Shown here: positions 24,338-31,685 of the stretch, in pieces | Layout: the number at the start of each line of letters is the position of its first letter | How positions within the stretch are numbered: the first letter of the stretch is position 1 | Source of the DNA: SZUA-584 sp964607965 | GTDB lineage: Bacteria > Bacillota > Clostridia > Christensenellales > SZUA-584 | Direction of reading: 5' to 3' | Assembly: GCA_964607965.1 (NCBI GenBank) | Contig: CAZSMH010000007.1 | Coordinates: 1 to 40,417 of the forward strand | Length of the DNA: 40,417 nt | Program-made: the position numbers and the translations under genes | Notes under the pieces: model-generated | Seen by the model: the letters and a program-made list of their open reading frames with translations, nothing else | Databases searched by the model: none | What the model was told of the DNA's origin: nothing

Positions 24338-24526
24338 ATGAAGGTTACATTATTTATCAGCGGTAAAAATAAATATGCAAATGTATACCTTGCCAAAGAT
24401 GAATCACTTGACCAATATAAGGATTGTATCGAGCAACTGAAAAAAGAACACAGGGTTATCGTGTTTGCCAGCGGCGTTAAAGATTACCGGAATACGCTTG
24501 TTGCTGCGCTTACCGATTCATATTAG
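24338..24526 (+). CDS. Small protein of unknown function upstream of the recombinase
   Basis: The product is 62 residues if started at ATG 24338, or 69 from ATG 24317. The AAAAGGGG stretch at 24320-24327 is about 10 bases from the 24338 start and favours it. The sequence has an alternating strand-helix pattern (KVTLFISG, then DQYKDCIEQLKKEHRVIVFASG). I do not recognise the family. It ends 34 bases before the recombinase on the same strand and is likely co-transcribed. Its position and size would suit a recombination directionality factor or a regulator, but this is inference only. Confidence 0.6.
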   Translation: MKVTLFISGKNKYANVYLAKDESLDQYKDCIEQLKKEHRVIVFASGVKDYRNTLVAALTDSY

Positions 24527-24560
24527 GATTTATTGATTTAATGGTACTCGAGGTTTCGCT

Positions 24561-26108
24561 ATGGTAGTGGGATATTGCCGGATAAGCAGGGACGAAGACA
24601 ACGAAAGTTATGCCAGCATAGAATCGCAAACAGACTTAATAAACAAATTTGCTTTATCTAATAACCTGTTTGTTGAAAAAATTTTTGTAGACGATAATTT
24701 CAGCGGCTATACTGTTACCAAATATGATGATACTCTGTTCGACCGTCCGGCGTTCATTGAAATGATGAATTTGGTTAAACAGGGCAGTATAGATACAATC
24801 CTTACCAAAGACGAATCAAGAATAGGGCGAAGGCAGTCTGTGGTACTGCTGACATTTGAACGTTTAAAAAGAATGAACTGCCGCTGTCTTGAGGTGCACA
24901 CCGGGCATGAAATCTACAACAATACGACAGGGGTCACTTCATGGAGCAATGAACAATTTATTATACAAACATCGGAAAAGGTACGCAGGGTATTGCATTC
25001 CAAGCAAGAAAACGGCAGCTTAATCATGGGCAATCATTACGGGTATATCAAAAAGGACAAGACTTCGCTTGAAGCAGACAGGGATATTGAGCCTTGCATT
25101 AAGCTAATATATGACTTGTATTTAAAAGGCTTCGGCTATGCGAAAATCGCCAGGTATCTTAATGAAAACACCAACTTCCCTACCCCCAGCGAGTATTACA
25201 ACAGGGTGCACAGAGCCAGAGGACGCATATACGGGTTGAAAGTGAACCCGGTTTGGGAGCCATATCACATCACCCGCATTCTGTCCGATGACATATACTG
25301 CGGAACTTTAACAACGCATAAAAAAGAAGTTATCGGTATTAAAGGCAGAGCTATAAGGCTGCCGGAAGAAAAACATATTAAGTTCCCCTGCCACCATGAA
25401 GCAATCATACCGCAAGCCAATTTCGACTTGGTGCAGCAGATAAGAAAGGAAAGAAGCAAACAAAACTACAGGGGCAGCAGATATAATTATATATTCAAGG
25501 GCTTGTGTGTCTGCACGGAATGCAATCATCATGTAGGCGGTCTTATGTTAAGAAGGGCAAAAGACAAGGCCGCATATAATTGCACCCAATATGTACGTTA
25601 CGGTAAACGTGGATGCAGCAATAAAATAATATCCGAACACGATTTGTTATGTTCGTTAAGAGCGTTTCTAAATGATACCCGATATTACTATGAAGGGTAT
25701 TTATCCGGGCTGGATTATAAGAGCAAAGCTAAAAATTTTAATATACTGCTTAACAAAGCCCGTCAAGATAAAACAAAAGCCGAAGAAGAGTACCGATCAT
25801 TTATACAGCTTAAAAATTTGGAGTTTTCAAAGTGTGGGCCAGAGTACGCCAGTATAAAAATAGCTCAATATAATTATATTGAAAATCAGCTTCTAAATAA
25901 TATAGACAGGTCCAGGCGCATGATAAACAACCTTGAAAAAAATATAGACGGCTTCGATCATAAATTGCGCAGCTATATGTCTGCAATGGAGCAATTTATT
26001 AACAGTAATCATCCCGCCCGAAACATACTTGCACAGCTGATAGATATAATATATTTTCACAAGGATAAGAGTATTGAATTTAAGCTGAAAATAGAAATAC
26101 CTAAATAG
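24561..26108 (+). CDS. Large serine recombinase (site-specific integrase/excisionase)
   Basis: This 515-residue enzyme cuts and rejoins DNA at short att sites, using Ser9 (in GYCRIS) as the nucleophile that forms a covalent link to DNA. It has the N-terminal resolvase domain (residues 1-150, with DDNFSGYT and TKDESRIGRRQS), a Recombinase domain (about 165-290), a zinc ribbon with Cys318, Cys321, Cys341 and Cys352, and a C-terminal coiled coil (about 385-480). The zinc ribbon and coiled coil are typical of integrases that need a partner factor to excise. The gene ends only 22 bases before the right copy of the att repeat, the usual place for an integrase. It appears intact. Its codon use looks more AT-rich than that of the pilus genes. 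Confidence 0.96.
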   Translation: MVVGYCRISRDEDNESYASIESQTDLINKFALSNNLFVEKIFVDDNFSGYTVTKYDDTLFDRPAFIEMMNLVKQGSIDTILTKDESRIGRRQSVVLLTFERLKRMNCRCLEVHTGHEIYNNTTGVTSWSNEQFIIQTSEKVRRVLHSKQENGSLIMGNHYGYIKKDKTSLEADRDIEPCIKLIYDLYLKGFGYAKIARYLNENTNFPTPSEYYNRVHRARGRIYGLKVNPVWEPYHITRILSDDIYCGTLTTHKKEVIGIKGRAIRLPEEKHIKFPCHHEAIIPQANFDLVQQIRKERSKQNYRGSRYNYIFKGLCVCTECNHHVGGLMLRRAKDKAAYNCTQYVRYGKRGCSNKIISEHDLLCSLRAFLNDTRYYYEGYLSGLDYKSKAKNFNILLNKARQDKTKAEEEYRSFIQLKNLEFSKCGPEYASIKIAQYNYIENQLLNNIDRSRRMINNLEKNIDGFDHKLRSYMSAMEQFINSNHPARNILAQLIDIIYFHKDKSIEFKLKIEIPK

Positions 26109-26118
26109 GCATTATTTT

Positions 26119-26152
26119 ATCAATAAACCTGCGCTCTCCGGCGAGTGCGCTG
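26119..26152 (+). repeat. attR: right junction of the serine-recombinase element
   Basis: The 22-base segment 26131-26152 is the imperfect direct repeat of 9154-9175, with the core TCCGGCGAGTG at 26137-26147. The element-side arm 26119-26132, read in reverse complement, is GCAGGTTTATTGAT, which matches the left arm GCTGCTTTATAGAT at 11 of 14 positions. The predicted crossover dinucleotide GG is at 26140-26141. Confidence 0.85.
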
Positions 26153-26847
26153 ATGAGATTTTCGGCGGCTATCCTTGGTTTTACCGCGAAGATATGCTCA
26201 ATCTTGATATGTTTCCTTGGTCTAATTCCTTAGAGCTTAGGCGCAGCGTGATGAGCAAAGCGCTCTCTAATATAAATATCGAGGAATACGCTAAATCCCG
26301 GTATTTTGACACGGCGGAAGAAACGCCTCTTCTCGGCGACGAAAACGCTCTGGAGCGCCGGCGCCGCCAGATGTTTTATATTGGTATAAAATGGTTTATG
26401 TCAAACCTTCTTGACCGCAAAGACAGAATGGGCATGGCGTGCGGTCTTGAAGTGCGCGTGCCTTTTTGCGACCACCGTATCGCCGAATACGCATGGAACA
26501 TACCGTGGAATATAAAAAACTTGGGCGGTATGGAAAAAGGAATAATGCGTCTTGCAGTAAAGGATATGCTCCCGGAATGCATTTGCAGCAGGAAAAAAAG
26601 CCCGTACCCTAAAACATATCACCCTTTGTTCTTAAGGCTTGTATCCGAAGCGCTTCGGCAGACACTTGCGGATAACAGCGCGCCTCTGCATGCTCTTGTC
26701 GATAAAGAAACAGTATATGAAATGCTCGATTCGCTTTTAATAATTACGCCGTGGTTCGGACAGCTTATGACAAGCCCCCAGCTTTTTGCGTTTCTGCTTC
26801 AGCTTAACATGTGGCTTACCGAATACAAAATACGTATAGAGGTTTAA
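26142..26847 (+). pseudogene. asnB: Asparagine synthetase, 3' part, separated from its start by the element
   Basis: This is the C-terminal synthetase part of the gene that begins at 8035. It opens with the codons for ECADEIFGGYPWFYRED, continuing exactly where the 5' part stops, and contains the conserved DRKDRMGMACGLEVRVPFCDH segment needed for aspartate and ATP binding. It has no start codon or ribosome site of its own at the junction. The first ATG (26194) lies inside the domain. No internal stop or frameshift is seen, so the fragment has stayed intact, which suggests the insertion is recent or that the gene is rejoined at times. Its stop codon overlaps that of the convergent GerMN gene. 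Confidence 0.95.
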
Positions 26848-28343
26848 CCGCCGCTTTTTATAATACCGTAATTGCGAAGAAATGGGTCGGATATGCAAAG
26901 GCTGCCTGCAAGTTGAAGAGTCTGTCTGCCTTCGATTAAGAAATGCACTTTGCTTATACCGTCCATGGCGGTTATTGTATTAACAAGCGAAAATATCAGC
27001 AGCATCTCGTTTTTTGCGGTAAGTTCTTCGCATGCGTCTCTAAAATGCTGCGAAAAATTCACATATGCCGTATCGTTATATACGTCTACGGAAATTATAT
27101 CCGCCTCAGTTACGCCGGAAGGCATTACAGGCCATACGTTGTCTCCGTCTTTTTCGAGCGGCCCACGCAGCAGCTCTATAACGCGCGCTCTGGCGCTCCA
27201 TGTCTGCCCTTGTTCAAGGCTGCGGTGAATTTCAAGTAACAGGTCACTGTTCCTGTCAGCAAAATAAAGCGGTACACTGCTGCCTATATATCCTTTATAG
27301 CTGTTTCTTGAGAACAATCCGTCCTGTGCGCCATGCGCAGTTATAAGCTTGCTGCCTTCGTATATTTCTATGCTTTGCACGTTCGGTATAAAACCCATAA
27401 TAGTATATACAAGCGCCGCGTAAGAAAGCTCCGTCTCTTTCTGATGAAGGAACTGCGACCTTTCCGGACGGATGTTAAACCGCAGCCTTAAGCGGTATCC
27501 TCCGCCTGCTGCTTGTTCAAGTTCCGGCTCTGCCATAAGCTGCAGCTCGCTTGAAAAAGGGCTCTCCATACTCGATGTGTTAAGAGGGCCTTTTATTAAT
27601 TCTTCGATAAGCGCATTCACATATTCATCTTCGGTATATTTAACTGTGCGGACTTCCGGCAGTATGTACTGTCCGCTGGTTGAAACAAAGTACAGCACTG
27701 TCGAAATTTCGCTTGTCCTCGGGCGCGGCGCTTCCGACGGCTCGTCGGCTTCCTGTTCTGCCGCCGCCGGAGTTTCCGGCACATACCGGGCATACGCATT
27801 TAAAAACGCCTCTTCTATACTGCCCGTCTGTTTTTTTAAGGGCGCTGACGGATAACCCATAAATCCGGCTCTTATGCCGTTGTAAAACACACATATATGA
27901 GATTCGCCCAATATATCCGTTACTGTATTGGTTATCGCAAGCTCAAGCTGGTATGCCTGCCGAGGCTGCATTTGCCCGCCCTTGTAATTCAAATAAATAT
28001 TGGCGACTCCCCTCGAAAACTCTATTGATTCTAATGTCATCCCCTCAGGCGCCACACCTTTTAAGCTTTGGTTTGACGGGCCGTCTAAAAGCTGCTCTAT
28101 TGCGGCCTCTGCCGGGTTGGTATCCTGCCCGATAACGAGTGTGCGAAGCTCCGCAGTCAGAGTGCCGTTTGTTTCGTTATAAAAATAGACAGCCGATTTG
28201 TCGACCCTTCCGTAATACTCAAGACCGCTTAAATCGAGCACGCTTACCGGTATTTTCTTCCCCGGTTTTCCGTTTTCCCGTATAACGCTGCAGCCGCACA
28301 GTACGCATAATGCAAGTACGGTCAAAAATACCCTTTTAACCAT
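26844..28343 (-). CDS. Lipoprotein with repeated GerMN domains
   Basis: The 499-residue product has a lipobox (LCVLCGC) making Cys18 the probable lipid anchor. Two or three GerMN-type domains can be read, each with a segment like IEQLLDGP, IEELIKGP or IELLRGP followed by VDVYNDTAYVNFS-like strands. A Pro/Glu-rich linker around residues 188-208 separates the first from the rest. GerMN domains occur in the spore protein GerM and in LpqB, and are thought to bind cell-wall or surface partners. It overlaps the upstream GerMN gene by 8 bases and is the last gene of the response regulator-kinase operon. Its stop codon overlaps the asparagine synthetase stop. Confidence 0.87.
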   Translation of the reverse strand: MVKRVFLTVLALCVLCGCSVIRENGKPGKKIPVSVLDLSGLEYYGRVDKSAVYFYNETNGTLTAELRTLVIGQDTNPAEAAIEQLLDGPSNQSLKGVAPEGMTLESIEFSRGVANIYLNYKGGQMQPRQAYQLELAITNTVTDILGESHICVFYNGIRAGFMGYPSAPLKKQTGSIEEAFLNAYARYVPETPAAAEQEADEPSEAPRPRTSEISTVLYFVSTSGQYILPEVRTVKYTEDEYVNALIEELIKGPLNTSSMESPFSSELQLMAEPELEQAAGGGYRLRLRFNIRPERSQFLHQKETELSYAALVYTIMGFIPNVQSIEIYEGSKLITAHGAQDGLFSRNSYKGYIGSSVPLYFADRNSDLLLEIHRSLEQGQTWSARARVIELLRGPLEKDGDNVWPVMPSGVTEADIISVDVYNDTAYVNFSQHFRDACEELTAKNEMLLIFSLVNTITAMDGISKVHFLIEGRQTLQLAGSLCISDPFLRNYGIIKSGG

Positions 28344-29301
28344 ATCTGTACCCCACGTTTATAAGCACGTCAACAAGCGATGCATATGTTAGTTTCCAGA
28401 TTTCATGTTCCCTGACGAGCACAACCGGTATGCTTGTCCGCTCTATTAAATCCCCTTCCCGTGCGCTTATAGTATAATTAAGCATCACCACAACAGACTG
28501 CCCGCTGTAAGATACATTAGCATCGGTTACATTAAAGCTGTCAAGCACGTTGCCTGTTGCCGCTAACGTTGCGGAAAAATCGGTAATATCAGGTTTTACA
28601 GAGCCGTCTTTGTTCATATATGCTGTAAAGTCGTAAAGGCGCGTCCAATCCTTTTTTGAGTAAGAATCAAGAGCTTCGATAAGCGTGTTCTGCGGCGTTA
28701 AAATAATATCCTGATTACGCTGCAAAGGCTCTAAATGCGCAGTGTCCTCAACGCTCCAGCCCGCTTCAGCAAGCGTAATGCGCTGACCGACGCCGCCCTG
28801 CCTGTCCACATATATCTGGACACGAGAGAATTTACCCATTTCGACTATGGTATTGACAATAGAATAAATAGCCAGTTTTTTGCGTTCCTGTACGTCCGGC
28901 TCGTTAAGAACAGTTTTTGCGGGAGTAGTTGTAATAAATTCTTCACTCAGCGTAACGAAAAAAATATCGGCGTTTGAGTCTACCCTTATAAGTTTTACTT
29001 CTTCCCAAAAGAGGCCGCTTAACTCGCCCCTCTCCGCAGAAGGCCCTGCTATAAGCGCCCGGATTACCGCTGCCTCCAGCGAATCACTTACCGGCACCTC
29101 GATTGCGCGCGTCTCCGATGCAAGCAGCCTTTCTCCGTTGTAGCAGTAATACAACGCAACATTAGCCGTATCTTTATTAGCTGATTCGGCCTTCGGGTTA
29201 ATATCCGGCAGGTTCTGCTGTGGCGTTCTGGCATTATTCTCGCATGCGGACGCTATAATTATCATCACAGCCATGCATATAACAATAAGTTTTTTTGCCA
29301 T
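28336..29301 (-). CDS. GerMN-domain lipoprotein
   Basis: The 321-residue product has a signal peptide with lipobox IIASAC (Cys20). One GerMN domain follows (AAVIRALIAGPSAERGELSGLF, then NADIFFVTLSEEF and LAIYSIVNTIVEMGKFSRVQIYVD). The C-terminal half (about 200-321) looks like a separate alpha-beta domain of the NTF2-like kind, but that is uncertain. An AGGGAGA site precedes the ATG. It starts 10 bases after the histidine kinase stop codon and overlaps the next gene by 8 bases, so it is in one operon with the two-component system. Confidence 0.87.
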   Translation of the reverse strand: MAKKLIVICMAVMIIIASACENNARTPQQNLPDINPKAESANKDTANVALYYCYNGERLLASETRAIEVPVSDSLEAAVIRALIAGPSAERGELSGLFWEEVKLIRVDSNADIFFVTLSEEFITTTPAKTVLNEPDVQERKKLAIYSIVNTIVEMGKFSRVQIYVDRQGGVGQRITLAEAGWSVEDTAHLEPLQRNQDIILTPQNTLIEALDSYSKKDWTRLYDFTAYMNKDGSVKPDITDFSATLAATGNVLDSFNVTDANVSYSGQSVVVMLNYTISAREGDLIERTSIPVVLVREHEIWKLTYASLVDVLINVGYRYG

Positions 29302-29311
29302 AATGTCTCCC

Positions 29312-30742
29312 TTATGCCTTCTTTGGCAGATACAGCGTAAACACGCTGCCTTTTCCCTCTTCGCTCTTAACCTCTATGTTCCCGCCGTGAAGAAGCGCTA
29401 TTTTTTTTGCTATATGCAGCCCAAGTCCGCTTCCTCCGGTATCGCGCGCGCGCGCCTTGTCTATGCGGTAAAACCTGTCGAAGAGGTGCTCAACCTCCGA
29501 TTCCGGTATTCCGCAACCGTTATCACTTACTGCTATAGCCGCAAATGTGCCTGATTTCTGCAGCGTCACTGACACATTTCCGCCTTCATCGGTATATTTT
29601 ATCGCATTATCTATAAGATTCATAACCGCCTGCATAACTTTTAAAGCATCGCACTCAACCACCATATCGTTAAGCACAGAATAAGACAATAAAACGCCCT
29701 TTTCGCTGGCTATCGGCTTCAATGCGGCAACGGATTTATAAAGCAGTTCGCTTAAAAGTATCTTATCCAGCCGCAGCGCCTCTGTTTCGCTGTCGGTTTT
29801 TGCAAGCGTCAGCAGCCCGGTGATAACTTCGTTTAAGCGGTCTATCTCTTTGTTTATGTCACTTAAGAATTCTTTGTATATATTCTCGTCAACACCGTCC
29901 TGATATAAAAGTGATTCTATCAGTATTTTCATGGAACTCAGCGGAGTTTTCAGTTCGTGCGATGCATTTGATACAAACTCGCTGCGCTTTCTGTCCAGAT
30001 TCTCTAGTTTCTCGCTCATGGTGTTGAAAGTATCCGCAAGCGCCGCCATCTCGTTTCTGCCCGAAACCCTTATACGTTGGTGAAGGTTTCCTCGCGATAT
30101 CGATAAAGCCACCGATTTAAGCTCGTTTATAGGGCGCGTTATGTAGCCCGATATAACTATGCACAGCACAGCAAGTATTATGCAAGCTGCCGCTGCTATA
30201 AGCACGACGATGTTTAAAAACTCCTGTGTTAAAACCACAACATCCTGAATATCCGCAGCAAAGAGCACAGCCCCAATTGTCTGTGAACCGTAAACTACAG
30301 CGGATGTGTAGTATACCGAGTAAAACGGTTCATCGGCACCGTCTTCTATTCTGTAAAAACCGTACGAGGTATCAGCGGGCCCCAGCAGCACATCCGATAT
30401 TTCCTTATATTCAAGCTTTCGCCCGCCTAATATTGAAAAGCTGTCCGTCTGTACTATACCGGATTTATTGAGAACCAAAAACCGGCCGCCGTATTTTAAG
30501 GAGCTCTCTTCCGCCAGTTCAAACATGAGTTTTGCATTGCCGCTTTGCAGATGAGGCGCCATGCTTACTGCAACCTGATTTGTGTTTTTTAGCTGGTCGC
30601 GCACACGAAGCCCCACAAGATAGTCTTCTGCCAGATAAGTTATTACAAAAGTGACCGCTGCAAATGCAGATGCGGCCACAACAAGATATATTAAAACAAA
30701 TCGCCACCGTATGGAATACAGAAAGCTATTTATCCGAAAAAT
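29312..30742 (-). CDS. Membrane sensor histidine kinase (WalK/MtrB-like), probable ATT start
   Basis: This kinase senses a signal outside the membrane and phosphorylates the response regulator encoded just upstream. It has a first membrane helix, an extracellular sensor of about 130 residues, a second helix, a HAMP domain, the phosphoacceptor motif ASHELKTPLSS, the N-box NLIDNAIKYTD, DNGCGIPE and GGSGLGLHIAKKI. No ATG, GTG or TTG exists before the middle of the first helix: the first is GTG 30679, which would delete the basic start and half the helix and has no ribosome site. ATT at 30742 lies 9 bases after GGGGAG and yields (M)FRINSFLYSIRWRFVLIYL, a normal kinase N-terminus. This start overlaps the regulator gene by 17 bases. 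Confidence 0.9.
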   Translation of the reverse strand: MFRINSFLYSIRWRFVLIYLVVAASAFAAVTFVITYLAEDYLVGLRVRDQLKNTNQVAVSMAPHLQSGNAKLMFELAEESSLKYGGRFLVLNKSGIVQTDSFSILGGRKLEYKEISDVLLGPADTSYGFYRIEDGADEPFYSVYYTSAVVYGSQTIGAVLFAADIQDVVVLTQEFLNIVVLIAAAACIILAVLCIVISGYITRPINELKSVALSISRGNLHQRIRVSGRNEMAALADTFNTMSEKLENLDRKRSEFVSNASHELKTPLSSMKILIESLLYQDGVDENIYKEFLSDINKEIDRLNEVITGLLTLAKTDSETEALRLDKILLSELLYKSVAALKPIASEKGVLLSYSVLNDMVVECDALKVMQAVMNLIDNAIKYTDEGGNVSVTLQKSGTFAAIAVSDNGCGIPESEVEHLFDRFYRIDKARARDTGGSGLGLHIAKKIALLHGGNIEVKSEEGKGSVFTLYLPKKA

Positions 30743-31415
30743 AGTATCCCACTCCCCACTTGGTCATAATAAACTCGGGCTTTGCCGGATTGCTTTCTAT
30801 CTTCTCTCGGAGCCGCCGGATATGTACGTCAACAGTGCGAAGATCGCCCATATATTCGTATTTCCATATCAGCTCCAGCAGCTTTTCCCTGTCGTATACC
30901 TTACCCTTATTTGTTATAAAAAGCTGAAGCAAATCGAACTCCTTGGCGGTTAAAGAAACATCTTTTCCGTCTATCTCCACGCTTCTGTTTTCAAGATTCA
31001 CAGTTATATTGCGCGCGCGCAGAATCTCCGGTCCGCGCGTTTTTTCGTTACCCTCGACTCGCCGGAAAATCGTCTTTATACGCGCTTTTAATTCGAGCAT
31101 ATTGAACGGTTTTGTCATATAGTCGTCCGCGCCGAACTCCAGCCCCATTATCTTATCCATATCATCGTCCTTGGCTGTAAGCATAATAATCGGCACGTTT
31201 GATACGCTGCGTATTCTCTGACAGACTTCCATTCCGTCCAGCTTAGGCAGCATAAGGTCTAGCAGGACAAGGTCATACTTATTTGCAGCAAACATATCGA
31301 GTGCCTGCAGGCCGTCAAGCGCCTCGTCAACTGTATAACCGTCCTGCTGCTCTAAGTTAAACCGAAGTCCTTTTATAAGGCTTGGTTCGTCATCGACGAT
31401 TAGTATCCGTTTCAT
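30726..31415 (-). CDS. OmpR-family response regulator
   Basis: The 229-residue DNA-binding regulator has an N-terminal receiver domain with the phosphorylated Asp in LVLLDLMLP (about residue 53), acidic residues DDEPS near the start, and the conserved Lys in MTKPFNMLEL. The C-terminal winged helix has LTAKEFDLLQLFITNKGKVYDREKLLELIW and the DVHIRRLREKIE recognition segment. It is the first gene of the operon, with a GGGAG site and an extended -10 promoter upstream, and it precedes its cognate kinase and two GerMN lipoproteins. By order and likeness it belongs to the WalR/PhoP/MtrA kind. The target genes are unknown. Confidence 0.95.
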   Translation of the reverse strand: MKRILIVDDEPSLIKGLRFNLEQQDGYTVDEALDGLQALDMFAANKYDLVLLDLMLPKLDGMEVCQRIRSVSNVPIIMLTAKDDDMDKIMGLEFGADDYMTKPFNMLELKARIKTIFRRVEGNEKTRGPEILRARNITVNLENRSVEIDGKDVSLTAKEFDLLQLFITNKGKVYDREKLLELIWKYEYMGDLRTVDVHIRRLREKIESNPAKPEFIMTKWGVGYYFSDK

Positions 31416-31469
31416 ACTGATACTCCCTTGCTTTTGTTAAAATATTTATGATTAATTATAATGATATTG

Positions 31470-31478
31470 ATTATACCA
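31470..31478 (-). promoter_or_regulatory. Extended -10 promoter of the two-component operon
   Basis: TGGTATAAT on the minus strand (TATAAT complementary to 31470-31475) lies 55 bases before the response regulator start. The -35 region is poor, as is usual for extended -10 promoters. The rest of 31416-31685 is AT-rich, with no gene and no clear terminator for the glucan synthase. Confidence 0.5.
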
Positions 31479-31685
31479 CAAACAAGCAAATATTAAAATA
31501 GACTGTATGCTGATTGCGCGGTTAAAGCCAGTAAAAATTTATGTATGCTGACCTATAAGAACATAATTACCCCATGATAAAAACTTTATGTATATTGATT
31601 GTTATAAAACTCCAAACGGCATTTGTGTCTTTGGTTTTCCTCCGGTTTATGCACACAGCGTTTGTTTTCTCTGCTTTCAACGATT

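Larger units (their letters stand above)
9165..26141 (+). mobile_element. Serine-recombinase element carrying a type IV pilus operon, inserted in asnB
   Basis: The block is 16,977 bases as assembled, including 100 N. The evidence is a split host gene, matching core sequences at both ends, inverted arms flanking the cores, and a large serine recombinase gene ending just inside the right end. Deleting the block restores the asparagine synthetase frame with no gap or duplication. Inside are a DUF3810 protein, a lipoprotein, pilB-T-C-A-D, three minor pilins, pilM-N-O, FapA, a WYL regulator, a small protein and the recombinase. I see no capsid, terminase, lysis, relaxase, conjugation or replication genes. 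The real size is uncertain because the N run may hide unknown sequence. The pilus genes look in base use like the host genes around them, while the recombinase end is more AT-rich by eye. Confidence 0.85.

Noticed and set aside
9165..26141. A prophage or integrative conjugative element
   Set aside because: Only the recombinase supports it. No capsid, tail, terminase, lysis, relaxase, coupling protein or replication gene is visible, although the N gap could hide some.
9154..26152. Explaining the split asnB as two separate paralogue fragments or a simple mis-assembly
   Set aside because: The halves join exactly in frame within one motif, the core repeat is at both ends, and the break is present on both contigs at the same base with a recombinase beside it.
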